DNA of 64,000 bases from Xenoacremonium recifei (taxonomy: Eukaryota > Ascomycota > Sordariomycetes > Hypocreales > Nectriaceae), in the NCBI GenBank assembly GCA_012184525.1, contig WOFQ01000001.1:1798001-1862000 (forward strand). Direction: 5' to 3'. Position 1 is the stretch's first letter. Each line of letters opens with the position of its first letter. Positions 11,576 through 21,989 of this stretch are shown here, piece after piece. Made by a program: the position numbers and the translations under genes. The notes beneath the pieces are model-generated. The model did no database searches. It had not been told where the DNA came from and saw nothing but the letters and a program-made list of their open reading frames with translations.

Positions 11576-12354
11576 ATTGATATATATAAACCAATCAATA
11601 AGGAAGAATGGTATACTGGCAGAAGAGTGTGGTCAATCTAATGTCTGTTCTTGGTCTCTATACACCCATCCAAACTTTCAGGTATCGCGGTCAGCTATAT
11701 ATCTCTCCAAGTCCCTGAAAGAAGCCTGTACCATGTGCCATATCTTTGCCTTCTTTATTGCAATGCGAGATACGACGCCCACTCCATGAGTACAAATAAC
11801 AATCTCAGGTATCACGACACTGCCACGCTGCCTGACAACCTCGCAGTCTGCCGGCCTCAGCCCTGCCCCGGCTTCTTTGTCATTGGCTGTCGATCCCGCC
11901 CGATCGCCGAGGGGTCTGGGATACGGGGAATACGATGAATGCGAGATCCAATGAGCTGATCCGTGCTGATCCACGCAGGGGCGGTGCGGGAGACGGAGGC
12001 TTTCGCTAATCCACATCTAGTTGACGGGAATGAAACGGTGAACGCAGGCCTCAACATGAAAATAACGGAAACGATTATGGGCGTGAAATAATGCTCGATC
12101 CATTGCCTGTCACTCAATGCGAGAAATGCGAGCATCGGGGACTGTCAGCAGATGCTATGTAAATAACAAGGCTAAAAGTCGAATAATCCCAAGGTGGAAG
12201 ACAAGTAGTTAACCCCTAGGTTTATCACCAAAAATCACCCACAGAGCTCCTCTCAGAGCTAGCCATAATCATATGCTTCAAATCTCTTTCAATTTACCAT
12301 GCTACATCCCTACATGTGTAAATTCTTTGAGCATGTGCCCGAAGAACTTCCCCC
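11576..12354. other. Intergenic region
   Basis: A spacer of 779 bases between the promoter side of the hypothetical gene and the 3' end of the Zn2Cys6 gene. Open frames here (11651-11938, 11678-12016) show no domain and overlap each other on both strands. Nothing supported beyond promoter and 3' UTR sequence. Confidence 0.5.
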
Positions 12355-13951
12355 TTAATTCTTCTTGCCGAAGAAAGTGATATCTCGATCCAACTGCTCC
12401 TCTACCCACATCGGCCACTGGTTATGAATCTGGTGCTCGTAGTCAATGTGCGCGTTGAGATACTTCAGCCACCGCGCAAATCCCGGGTCAATATTGGGTC
12501 CAGACTCTCGCTCAGGCTTTTTCTCTCGCAAATTATTCTCCTGTTGGAGAATGAATGTCATGATCTCGTTAAGTGCGATCCAGTGTGAATGAAGCAAGAT
12601 CATGACCTGGTTGTCAGGGCTGATGACCTCTTGGAATGATCCGTGCGGAAGCAGCATCCACCATCCGTACTGTTTCGTGTATGCTTTGTATGCTATATTC
12701 AGCTGTCAGTCTCGTTTTCTTCGTTTATGACTGTTGGCGGATACATACCATCCCAGGAGTTCGTGTACAGGTTTTGCACGATATTCATCAGCAGACCGTG
12801 GTATTCAATCTCCACTTGTTCAGAACACAGCGTCTTCAAATTGGTGATGGCCTCGGTTGCTCCATCTACCCATCCTTTCTGGATCAATGGAAGTGGTTCC
12901 ATGAGCGGCATCAGTAGCCTGTCTTGGTCTTGCTCGATCAGGTTCCTGAAAATCGGCTTGATGCCTCGAAACATCATCTGCATGCTCACAATCATGATGC
13001 CGCGGATGAATGTCATGTACTCGGCCAAGCCGTCATCCAGGCTGACAGATTGGAAAGTCAAAGCAAAGCAGGTTGCAACCATTGCATTGGCTTCTTCGTG
13101 GCTTACGCCGGCTCTGGCCGTCTCAGAAAGTCGTTTTTTTATAGATCTGATAGCCTTGACGCGGTGGATCATGGCTGGCGATATCACGCTCGAATCCGTG
13201 AGAATTAACTGGGAGGCGGCATATCCCAGGATCGCATGCATAAGGAATTCGTACTGTGACAGTTAGTACTCTGCTTTCCAGATGCGCGATTGGGGTACTC
13301 CTACGTTGTGGGCTATGCAAGGGATTTCATGCGTCCAGATATCCTCCTGCTGAAGAGGGTGGGAAGGATAACATTGTGTGAGGAAGTACTGGAAGAAGCG
13401 CATATCCTGCAAGCTAAAGAGCGGTATTTGGTGATGGGGCTGCTAAGAATTAACAAGGATACCCTCTTATGGCAGATTAGCATGCATTACCTGATGGGTG
13501 ATTTGAGGTATCGCTGGGTATTCACACTTCAACCCTGTCTTGGTGCAATGGCCACAGGCCGGTCGCGTCTCCTGGCACTGCATAGATGTCTTAGCAACCC
13601 TCTAAAGTAGACCACGTCGAGAAACCAGATAATTACCTTGATGCGCCTCCTCTTGCAGTTGTAGCATCCTCTACGGCTCTTCGTGTGACCCCTCCTTTCG
13701 AGCCGTTGCTTCTGGCCCTGGCCTCGTGGCGCCACCTCACTGCTAGTATTCGACGATGTCCGCTGATTGCTGGGGCTTGGGGGAGTCTTGTTGCCGGTGC
13801 CGGACGAATCTGAGAATACGCCTTGGCCACTGGAACCAGCTTGGGCACTTTCGCCAAAAGTCAAGTCGTCGTTCTGGAGGAATGCGCCATAGTCGAACTC
13901 GGCTTGCTCTGTGAACGTCAAGAGGCCTGGAGCGAGCTGTTGCAGATCCAT
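12355..13951 (-). CDS. Zn2Cys6 transcription factor
   Basis: Five exons (13951-13637, 13577-13491, 13442-13305, 13253-12749, 12692-12355) give 460 residues in consistent phase. The Zn2Cys6 binuclear cluster is split by the first intron: CYNCKRRRIK ends exon 1 and CQETRPACGHCTKTGLKC begins exon 2. This matches the CX2CX6CX6CX2CX6C pattern, with cysteines at about 96, 99, 106, 113, 116 and 123. The region after it (QDMRFFQYFLTQCYP, then IAHNYEFLMHAILGYAASQL) is the layout of the short regulators related to the sterol uptake control protein group (C6 finger domain proteins). DNA binding in the nucleus is implied; target genes are unknown. The frame is open upstream to 14044 but without an ATG, so MDLQQLAPG at 13951 is taken as the start. 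No biosynthetic cluster surrounds it. Confidence 0.87.
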
Positions 13952-16900
13952 GGCCTCAGGTACTGGAATGGTCGTCGGCTGTGAAGATGAAGCCGAAGTT
14001 GGGGGGAAAGGTTGAAGTTCAGCTCCCAACGTGGAGTCGGTCAATCATAATGAGCCTGGCGAGCCAAGCAAATGGGATGGCGGCGCCGTCACGTGTGGAA
14101 GCCAGCCAGCGTTGTAGATCCCATCTGGTCTGCGTGATCGCTGAACGTCGCTTTAGTAGTCGCTGTCTAACGCTGTCTAACGGTGGTGGTGGCACTGCAA
14201 CGGGTCATCAATGCCCCGGCTCTGCAGTCTGGGCGGAACTGCGCCCGCTCCATGTTCCGACAAGCCCAGATAGACTGCTTTGATTTGCTTCTTCTCCAAG
14301 CCACCTTTGACGAAGTTACTCTAGTCGGGCGAGTCGGTGAGCCAACATGGTGGCGCAGGGGAATTTCACAGCCTTGGCGAATACCGAGGGTAGAGAACGC
14401 TGACCGATGATGATTTCGCTGGCGGCTGAAGCTAGGTGGGCGATGATCGACATGACGTTGTTAGCTTCAGCCCTACTATAGCGAGGGAACGAGACAATGT
14501 TCACGAGTGCCAGTGTTTTTGGAGACGTCAGAAGCATCCGACTTTAGTGCTCGGGGTCGATGCCCACATGCGGATCCTTTCAATTCCTAAAAGACCGTTT
14601 GACGACACCATCTCGGCCGAGAGTTATAGAGGAATGTTGCTAGTACTCTTCCAAGCTGAATGTGCTACGGCGGGTTCCCATTACACCACTTCGCTTATGC
14701 TTACCCTATACTGAAATATCGAAACGTCTCGTTTTACCTCCAGCCATAGCCAGTCGATTATGTCCGACTACCAAGGCCAATTTTGCTTGGAGGAGGCATA
14801 AACAGCTGCCTTGCAATTTGCAAGTTTACGATATCTGCTCTCGATATTTATACATGTGTGGTTCAAATCAATGGCAGTAGGTAGTCTAAAAAGGGTGCAT
14901 TAAGAATTAGATTAAGAAATAAATAAACATCAGACGAAGTACACCCACCGTACCCGCCTGCGCGATTCAGAATAACAAAGCGAGTCATTCATCAATTGAA
15001 AACATCGGGAACTCTTACAACAAAATTCCTGGATGCAAGGCTAGGAATTGGAACTCCAAGCGTGATCTACGGCTCCCCAGGATTCGTGTAAGTGTTGCTG
15101 GCCAAGCTTTGCGGGAAGTGAAGATCGCATTTTCGCTTCACCCCACAGAGCTGAGATGCGATCAACGGCAAAGACGGATGTTAAAGCCACTATCTAAGGG
15201 CCGAGACACGACTACTTCCATTCCTGAAGACTCAAAGATCTTCGCTTCAACGAGCTTTCCGACATCACAATCGGCTTTGTTCTTCCGTAATAGTCAGACA
15301 TCCCATTCGTAAACAAGCGAGCGCATTAACGAGTGCTTTTGATGGGCGGCGCGAGCTCGTATTGCCAGGCCCTCGTCATCACGAGCAGACGTACTCCGTA
15401 ATATCCCCTGCAACCCAGCTACAGAGACAAGTTGCCAGGGCATACGAATGGCATACGAACACCTAGGACACGCCGAGATTGAAGGCAATAGCCAATCTCC
15501 CCAGCTAGTCACTGAGATGATAGATCTGGGATGCCGGAGATGATGACCGCAAGGCGAAACAGATAGTGAGCCGAGTTTCCGGGGTGGCAACACGTCAGCA
15601 GCTACGTACAGACAATCTTGTTCTCATGGTCTTTGTTCCCCGTGCCAGCGACAACAGTGATCTACGTCGGGTGCTGGAAGGTGATCGACCCCCTCTCTCA
15701 CCTGTTGTTGCGTTTGCTGTCCGCCTACTGAGATAACATCATATGTATGTAAGTTGTGGGAGAATACAGCTCTCGGCCGGCCTATCACGAGTGCAGCGAT
15801 TGCTTTGCTGGCCGGCGTCAACACCACTCCCGGCGACGGGCATCAGCATCCTGAGGCGCGCGGATCCCTGGGCGGCGATAGGCCAGGGCGCACAGCCGGG
15901 ATCCTCCCTGATCGAGAATCATAGCCAAGCTTTTCTCTCATCGCGTCCTAGGCCAAACCGCGCTGTGGTCCGAGGACGGTGTCGGCGATCAGTCTGCCAG
16001 TCACGTCGGCCGCGCGGCGGTTCAGACTGGCTAAGACTCCATCGCAACCCCGTGGCGGCGGGAGTAATTTCGCTTGTCGTTTCACGAGGGGATGCTAAGA
16101 AGCAATCGGCTTAGCAGCCAACGTGGCGGCTCGATGCGGTCCCAAGAGGCTGGGATGGCTCAGGGCCAAGACCTTCTGGACGCTCTTCTCTCTCGCCTTT
16201 GTTCCAGGGTTGGAAGTGGGCGGTGGTCCTTTGTCGTGTCAGTGCCCGGAGTCTCACATTGACGTGGTGTGACGAGCTGGAATGAAGCCTAAGCCTTGTC
16301 GCAGAGAGCAGCTGAAAGACTCCGAGCCGACGGCCGCCAGAGCGCATCATCAAGTGCCGGAGGAATCTGCGGGGGAGTTTTGAGCATGAAAGAATCGCCG
16401 AGCCCGTGAGTGTGTGCCAAGGGAGGGCCAAGAGGGCACAAGTCAAGTCTTTGAGGCAGTTCGCGAACGTGCTCGGGGCGGAGCACAAATCTTTAGTAAC
16501 TAGTGGCAATGCTGGTCAAGATCTAGACGGCGGCACTGACCGGCAGTGTCGTTTCTCGACAGGCTAGTTGAGTCGTAGTGGACATGGACGGGACTCCGAC
16601 GGGAGCGAGGGAACAGAACAGGAAGCCCCGCGCCAGTATTGATAGAAGGGAGGGAAACAAACAGACGAGGATGAACTGGCAAACCTTGGCAGCTGAGCCA
16701 AGGAAACGCCATGCACCGATAATTCCCAATATATGGCTCTGCTCGAGGGATTATGCGCGATAGCTGAGGTAAGGGAGCGGGTCGGGACTGTGTTGTTTCT
16801 TCCCGTCTGTTCCTGTTCCTGCAGGACCAGCACAAACACCAAGACCAGTCCAACAGTCCACACCGAGCGGGGTTTCTTGCTTGTTCTGCGGGCTTCTGAT

Positions 16901-18111
16901 GGGACGGGAGCGTTGCGTTTCGGGGACCAGGGCCTGTGAAAATGGCGCTGCTCGGTCGTTTCAGTTGGACTTGGGGCCTGGCAGCAGCGACAACAAGGCG
17001 CCGAGGTGTGTGAGTGGGCGCCCCTCAGAGTCAGTTGAGAGGTTGTAAAAGCCCGTATTCTTCTGCGAGCCGCTGGGCTTTGGCTGCCACGTTGATGGCC
17101 AGCCAAGTGGAAAACGAAAACGTCCGTGACGGCCTGTGAAAGGGCCGGCCCATCGCGAGGGGCAGACGCAACCAATCGGAGGCCAGCAGGACGTCGCCTG
17201 GTGGCGGTTCTGGGGACTGGGCTTGCTGGCCTTGGTGCCCTGTACCCCTGGCGCTAGCAGCTGGAGCCAGGCACGGATGGGATGGCTTCCACCCAACGCC
17301 AACCTGACACTCCACACGCTGAGCAGCCCGCCTTCAGGGGAGAGCGGACGCATAGGCCAATGACAGTGCCGAGAGCCTCCAAGCCCTCAGCGGGCTTCCC
17401 TGCGAATGCCCCTGGCGACCCAAAAAAAGACTCCGCTTGGGCCAGCAAACCGAGCGGTCCAGGGCAGGTGCGACGGTACGTACCTGCAGGGGCAGGGGCA
17501 GGGGTGCAGGCCCCGGCAGGTACAGCTCCAGTGAGATGCCCGTGCCTGCCCTGCTTGTCAGCGACTCACTGACTGAGGGCATCCTCGTCCTGGTCCTGTC
17601 CACCATCAACCCGGCTCAAAACCTGCCCACTCCCTCTTGTTTGTGTTCCCCCCTCTCCCTTTTTCGTTCCCTTCATCTGGTCACCAGCTCCCTTCATTTT
17701 TCTGCCCTCGAGACTTCTTCCTCGTGGACTTGTCCTTCATTTTCACGCGCAGCTACGCTGACCGCACTCCTTCCTCGCGTCTTTGATAGACTGCTCACGC
17801 TCCTTCGGCCGTGCCGACAGCATCATCACACACCTTCGTCTCGTCTTTGTTGCGTTGAAACTTGAATCAACCCGACAACCTCGAAACATCTCACTTTCAT
17901 TCACTCCAGTGAACTGCGCTCCAGCCATCAACAGCTCAACCCCCCACCCGCTCTCACGCAACACCAAGCAAAGCGAAACAAAGCAAAAGGAAACAATACA
18001 CGGATCCTTCCCCCTCACCACAGAGAGAGCCTTATCTACCCCGGCATTTCTGCTTCGCCTCCCCGTTTCGATTCATCTGACATATCAATCCAATCGAAAC
18101 CAATTTCAAAG
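13952..18111. other. 4.2-kb interval without recognisable genes
   Basis: No open frame here has a recognisable domain, plausible splice structure or protein-like composition. From about 14700 to 15000 it is AT-rich. A TACTCCGTA palindrome half lies at 15392-15400. From about 17610 to 18111, just before the GH128 start, the plus strand is strikingly pyrimidine-rich and then A/C-rich, which fits a long promoter and 5' leader of a highly expressed gene. The frames at 16564-17175 (-) and 17437-17865 (+) were judged non-coding. Confidence 0.5.
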
Positions 18112-19383
18112 ATGATGAACAAGGCTGTTCTCTTCACCACCGCCGCCGCTCTCGCCGAGCAGGCCATGGCTTTCAACTCTCACCGTCACCTTCACGCTGC
18201 CCAGAAGCGCAACGTCGAGACTGACTGGGTCACCGTTTGGGATACTGTCTACGTTACCGCTGGCGAGGAGCCTGCTACTTCCCAGGCCGCCTTCGTTGCT
18301 GACGTCCCGCCTGCTTCCCCTACGACCACCTCGACGACTGTCATCGTGGTGCCCTCGTCCACGTCCACGCCCACCCCGGTGGCTACTCCTACCACTCACA
18401 CCACCTTGGTCCAGTCCGTCAAGAAGTCCAAGCACCACAAGACGAAGACGACCACCACTGCTGCTCCCGTGGTTGTGCCCACCACCAGCGCTGTCGCTAT
18501 CGCTGAAGTTGTTGAGCCCACGACCTCGTCGACTTCCACCACCTCGACTACTTCGACTACTCCCGTGGTTGTGGTTCAGCAGTCGACTACCTCCGTTGCT
18601 GCTGCCGCTACTACCAGCGCAGCTGTCAGCACCGAGTCCACCTCCTCCAGCTCTTCCAGCTCTCTCGGCTTTTCCAAGCGAGGCATGGCCTACAATGACG
18701 CTTCTCTTGCCAACACGTTCGGTTCTATCTGCTCTGACTGTGGCTGGGGTTACAACTGGGGCTCCTCCTCCGATGACCTGGACTCCAAGTACAGCTACGT
18801 TCCCATGCTTTGGTCTGACACCAGCGAGCATACCGCCACCTGGGACTCTGACGTTGCTGCTGCCATTTCTGCTGGTTCCAAGGCCATCCTGAGCTTCAAC
18901 GAGCCCGACAATGCTGGCCAGGCCAACCTGTCCCCTGCCGACGCCGCTGCTGCCCACGCTCAGTGGTTGAACCCCTATGCCGGTCAGGTCCTCATCGGTG
19001 CCCCTGCCATCAGCAACAGCGGCAACGCCGGCGAGGGTCTTGAGTGGCTCTCCTCGTTCTTCGAAGCCTGTGAGGCTCAGTCTGAAGGCTGCCAGGTCGA
19101 CTTCTGCCCTATCCACTGGTACTCCGAGGCCGAGTACGCCGACACCCTCTTCACCCAGATTGAGTCGGCCCACAAGATTTGCGGCGACAAGCCTGTCTGG
19201 TTGACCGAGTTCGCTCCTCTGGGCTCTGATTCTGACATCAGCTCCTTCCTGACCACCAACCTGCCCAAGTTGGACGCTCTCGACTACCTCGACGCTTACT
19301 CGTACTTCATGATTGCCACTGGCAGCATCATGTCGGACAGCACTTCCGCCAGTGACTATGGTTCAATCTACGCCTCTGCCTAA
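18112..19383 (+). CDS. Secreted GH128 beta-1,3-glucanase-like cell-wall protein
   Basis: An intronless gene of 423 residues. Residues 1-20 form a signal peptide ending at AMA; a dibasic KR at 32-33 may be a processing site. Residues 55-185 are a Ser/Thr/Val-rich linker likely to be O-mannosylated, with a basic patch KKSKHHKTKTTTT near 104-116. From residue 189 (KRGMAYND) runs a glycoside hydrolase family 128 domain, the family of S. pombe Asl1 and mushroom endo-beta-1,3-glucanases. Candidate catalytic glutamates are E264 in SFNEPDN and E366 in WLTEFAPLG. Cysteine pairs (GSICSDCGWGYNWG and others) suggest disulphides. It should act on beta-1,3-glucan in the cell wall. Codon use is biased to C-ending codons and the upstream leader is long and pyrimidine-rich, both consistent with strong expression. 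Two adjacent ATGs open the gene; either could be used. Confidence 0.9.
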   Translation: MMNKAVLFTTAAALAEQAMAFNSHRHLHAAQKRNVETDWVTVWDTVYVTAGEEPATSQAAFVADVPPASPTTTSTTVIVVPSSTSTPTPVATPTTHTTLVQSVKKSKHHKTKTTTTAAPVVVPTTSAVAIAEVVEPTTSSTSTTSTTSTTPVVVVQQSTTSVAAAATTSAAVSTESTSSSSSSSLGFSKRGMAYNDASLANTFGSICSDCGWGYNWGSSSDDLDSKYSYVPMLWSDTSEHTATWDSDVAAAISAGSKAILSFNEPDNAGQANLSPADAAAAHAQWLNPYAGQVLIGAPAISNSGNAGEGLEWLSSFFEACEAQSEGCQVDFCPIHWYSEAEYADTLFTQIESAHKICGDKPVWLTEFAPLGSDSDISSFLTTNLPKLDALDYLDAYSYFMIATGSIMSDSTSASDYGSIYASA

Positions 19384-20237
19384 GCGGCAACGCATCCAGC
19401 GTCTCGAACGCGAGAATTTTCATTTCTTGTACACTCGCTAGGGGATACCCAACCATTTTCACAAAGGCTTTCTGAGGGAATTAAGGACATTCGGATATCA
19501 AAAGGGGCGCACTTCGACTTCTCTGTACATATAAACTTGCATCTACGTGGTAGGGTAGGATCGACCTTGCATCTATAGCAGGCGAAACCTGACAACAAGC
19601 AAAGGATTTTGAAAAAGATTCCTTGGACTTTTCCCATCCCCTCGGGGATTCTCAATTTCTGATTCAACTACGGCTTTAGAAAAGGGCTAGGAACAGGTGG
19701 TTCAGCAATTCAGTTACATAGATCTACGAGCCACGACAAATAAAAGCGGTCTTTGACTGAAACTTCCCGCGACCCGTATCCTAGTGTGCATTGGCATGGA
19801 TGAATGTCATTTGAGTAAAGCCTGATGAAGGTGTGAAGGACTTTACTACTGGCACCAGAGCAGGATCATTTTGTTTGTCTCGGGGGGAAAAAGCGGTGGC
19901 TATTGTTCTGTGTTCCCCTCGTGAGACCTCTGTGTCTGTGTCTGAGACAAACCCGATGACGAACCCCCAAGATGACCCCTCATAACTTGAATCTGCAGTG
20001 TCTCACTGTTACTCGTTCTATATTACCCATGCGTTATTGCTTGTACTGTGTTCCCTACCAAGCCAGGATTCTCTTCCGACGCACCCGTTCCCAGCTGGGT
20101 CGTCCCTCTCAGGGGTATCGATCCATGATAGTATTACCTCTACCTAACCACATCTTTGCGCCATGACCTTTCTCTATCCAATGACTCTGTGTCCTTTAGA
20201 AATCCAAACGCCGCATTCTGTTCCACGCTTCCTGGGT
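19384..20237. other. Intergenic region between convergent genes
   Basis: An 854-base spacer between the GH128 stop and the stop of the seven-helix protein. It presumably carries two 3' UTRs; the sequence is AT-richer than the glucanase gene. Nothing else was recognised. Confidence 0.5.
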
Positions 20238-21989
20238 CTAGGCCTCCAAGTCCTTTTTCTCCCCTCCTGTAATCGTTGGTTGCGAGGCGATCATTGCCTC
20301 CATGCGCGCCGTTCCGTAACTCATTCGATGAGGAAGGTTGCCACAGACACCGAGATGGCCATCGTCGGTTATGCCGATACCTATTGGCTCTCCGCTTGGT
20401 TTGCTATGATGGCGGATAGTGGTGGTGACCATGACGCCAGGGGGTGAAGGGATCTTGGCAATGGAATCACTGCGGTCACCTGATGACCGAGCGGTATTGA
20501 CAAGTGACATTTCAGCCTCCGTGCGAGTTGGAGACCCGGAACCGGAGCCAGCTGGGTAGGCTACGGGAAGAGGCATGACCGAGCTACGGCGAGGGGCGGC
20601 GCCTCCATCAGCCACTGGCGCACCTCCCGTGAGAGAGTTGAGAGTGCTCCCTGAGCCAGCATTATCTTTGAACGTAACCCATTGTATGACGAGGGCCGAG
20701 AAGAAGACTAGATAATAAGTCAGCTTTGGCAACTGCGAAAACAAGTAGACACCCGGAACTTACTGTCGCAATTGCAACACATTAAGCACACCCATCCAGG
20801 CTCCCCATCAAGCACCATGAGGACAGTTAGATTCCTGAACTCTAACGTTAGTTTTACCATAATGCGAAGGTGCCGTAGGTGTGCATACACAATGCTGCTC
20901 ATGAGCGTACAGCAGGCACCGACAAATGTCCGGAAAGCAACGTTACGGAGCCGGATATTTGAAGCCGTCCTAGGCATATTTCTGAAGGAGTAGAGATCTA
21001 CTCAGGGTGGTCAGAAAACCCAAGTCGAAAAGGGTGGTGATAAGGCAGGTGGTAACATACTCTTGAGAGGTATAAGAAAGAGAATGGTCAGATAGACATT
21101 GACGACAAAGTCGAAGGAGATGAGGGGAATCATGGCAATGCTGCGCATCCCGATAACGCACTCTCCATTCTCGAGCTTTGCGATGCGGCTAGAGGTGAGT
21201 CAGTCAAATTGATTCGATATTCAAGAAATAGATCCTAGACGCACAAGACGAAGTTTAGAATCACGACAACTGTGTAGAGACCGAGCATCCCAAAGGAGTT
21301 GAAGATGTATAACTTCGACTTTAGGCGACGTTTGGTGGTGTTGCGAATGATGTACTATTATGCTGCGTGAGCATGATCTGAAACCATTGCATAATGATGA
21401 ACACTCACTGCCTTCTCAACCAGGAAGAGATAAATCAACTGTTAAGAGAAGTTAGCCAGACAAGATCGACTGATTTTTACCCATTATGAATAGTCTCACA
21501 ATCTACAGAAGCGTTAGTACTTGTCTGTGTAGGCGATGACCCGTATGTGGATAGATAACTCGCCTTGGTCGAGACGTAACATATGAGGCATAGCAGAATC
21601 GCCCCGGAACACATGCCGGCACTGGAGTTGACGCCAAAGGATTGCTGAAGAATGGCCGTAACAAAGACGAAGCAGTAAGAATCAGTAAATATCGCCAGAA
21701 CAACTAGCCAGGTCAGTGTTCGTCGACACTTTGACTCGAGTCGAAGAGAATGCTCACCCCAAACGACAAAAGGTAACCGTCGCCACACTTTGATGGCGGT
21801 AATTCGTTGAACTGGCAAGCTTGCGTCAGTACTTGAACGAGTTTCAATATCCGGATTCGTTTACTTACAGAGGAAAGCCGATAGGACGGTGGTAGCCATG
21901 AGTGAGACTACTATGCTCATTACATCGCCAGCAATGGGGACGCCACGCTGGCTGCGCGGCTGCAGCACAGGATCCGGAGCCGGGGCCAT
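20238..21989 (-). CDS. Seven-helix membrane protein, fungal family of unknown function
   Basis: Nine exons (21989-21869, 21811-21758, 21703-21564, 21438-21409, 21354-21245, 21188-21061, 20997-20889, 20834-20764, 20707-20238) add to 410 residues in frame. Hydrophobic helices include DVMSIVVSLMATTVLSAFL, VVLAIFTDSYCFVFVTAIL, GAILLCLICYV, LYTVVVILNFV, AMIPLISFDFVVNVYLTILF and NLTVLMVLDGEPGWVCLMCC. The tail of about 140 residues is Ser/Pro/Gly rich and hydrophilic. The WRRLPFVVW, YLFLVEKAYIIR and KLYIFNSFGMLGLY stretches resemble a widespread family of Pezizomycotina seven-helix proteins that are receptor-like in topology but uncharacterised. Whether it signals through G proteins is unknown. The intron 21439-21563 needs a GC donor (AAG|gcgagt); a 22-nt micro-exon inside it would break the frame. 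Exon boundaries were chosen by eye. Confidence 0.75.

Noticed and set aside
12355..13951. Idea that the Zn2Cys6 gene marks a secondary-metabolite cluster
   Set aside because: No polyketide synthase, peptide synthetase, terpene synthase or P450 lies within the window.
14855..14875. Second possible B box (tggttcaaatca)
   Set aside because: No A box, no T-run terminator and no cloverleaf.
16564..17865. Long frames on both strands upstream of the GH128 gene
   Set aside because: Composition follows the local GC content and simple repeats; no family resemblance.
18112..19173. 355-residue minus-strand frame opposite the GH128 gene
   Set aside because: Mirror frame created by the C-ending codon bias of the glucanase gene; Gly/Ser/Arg repeats only.
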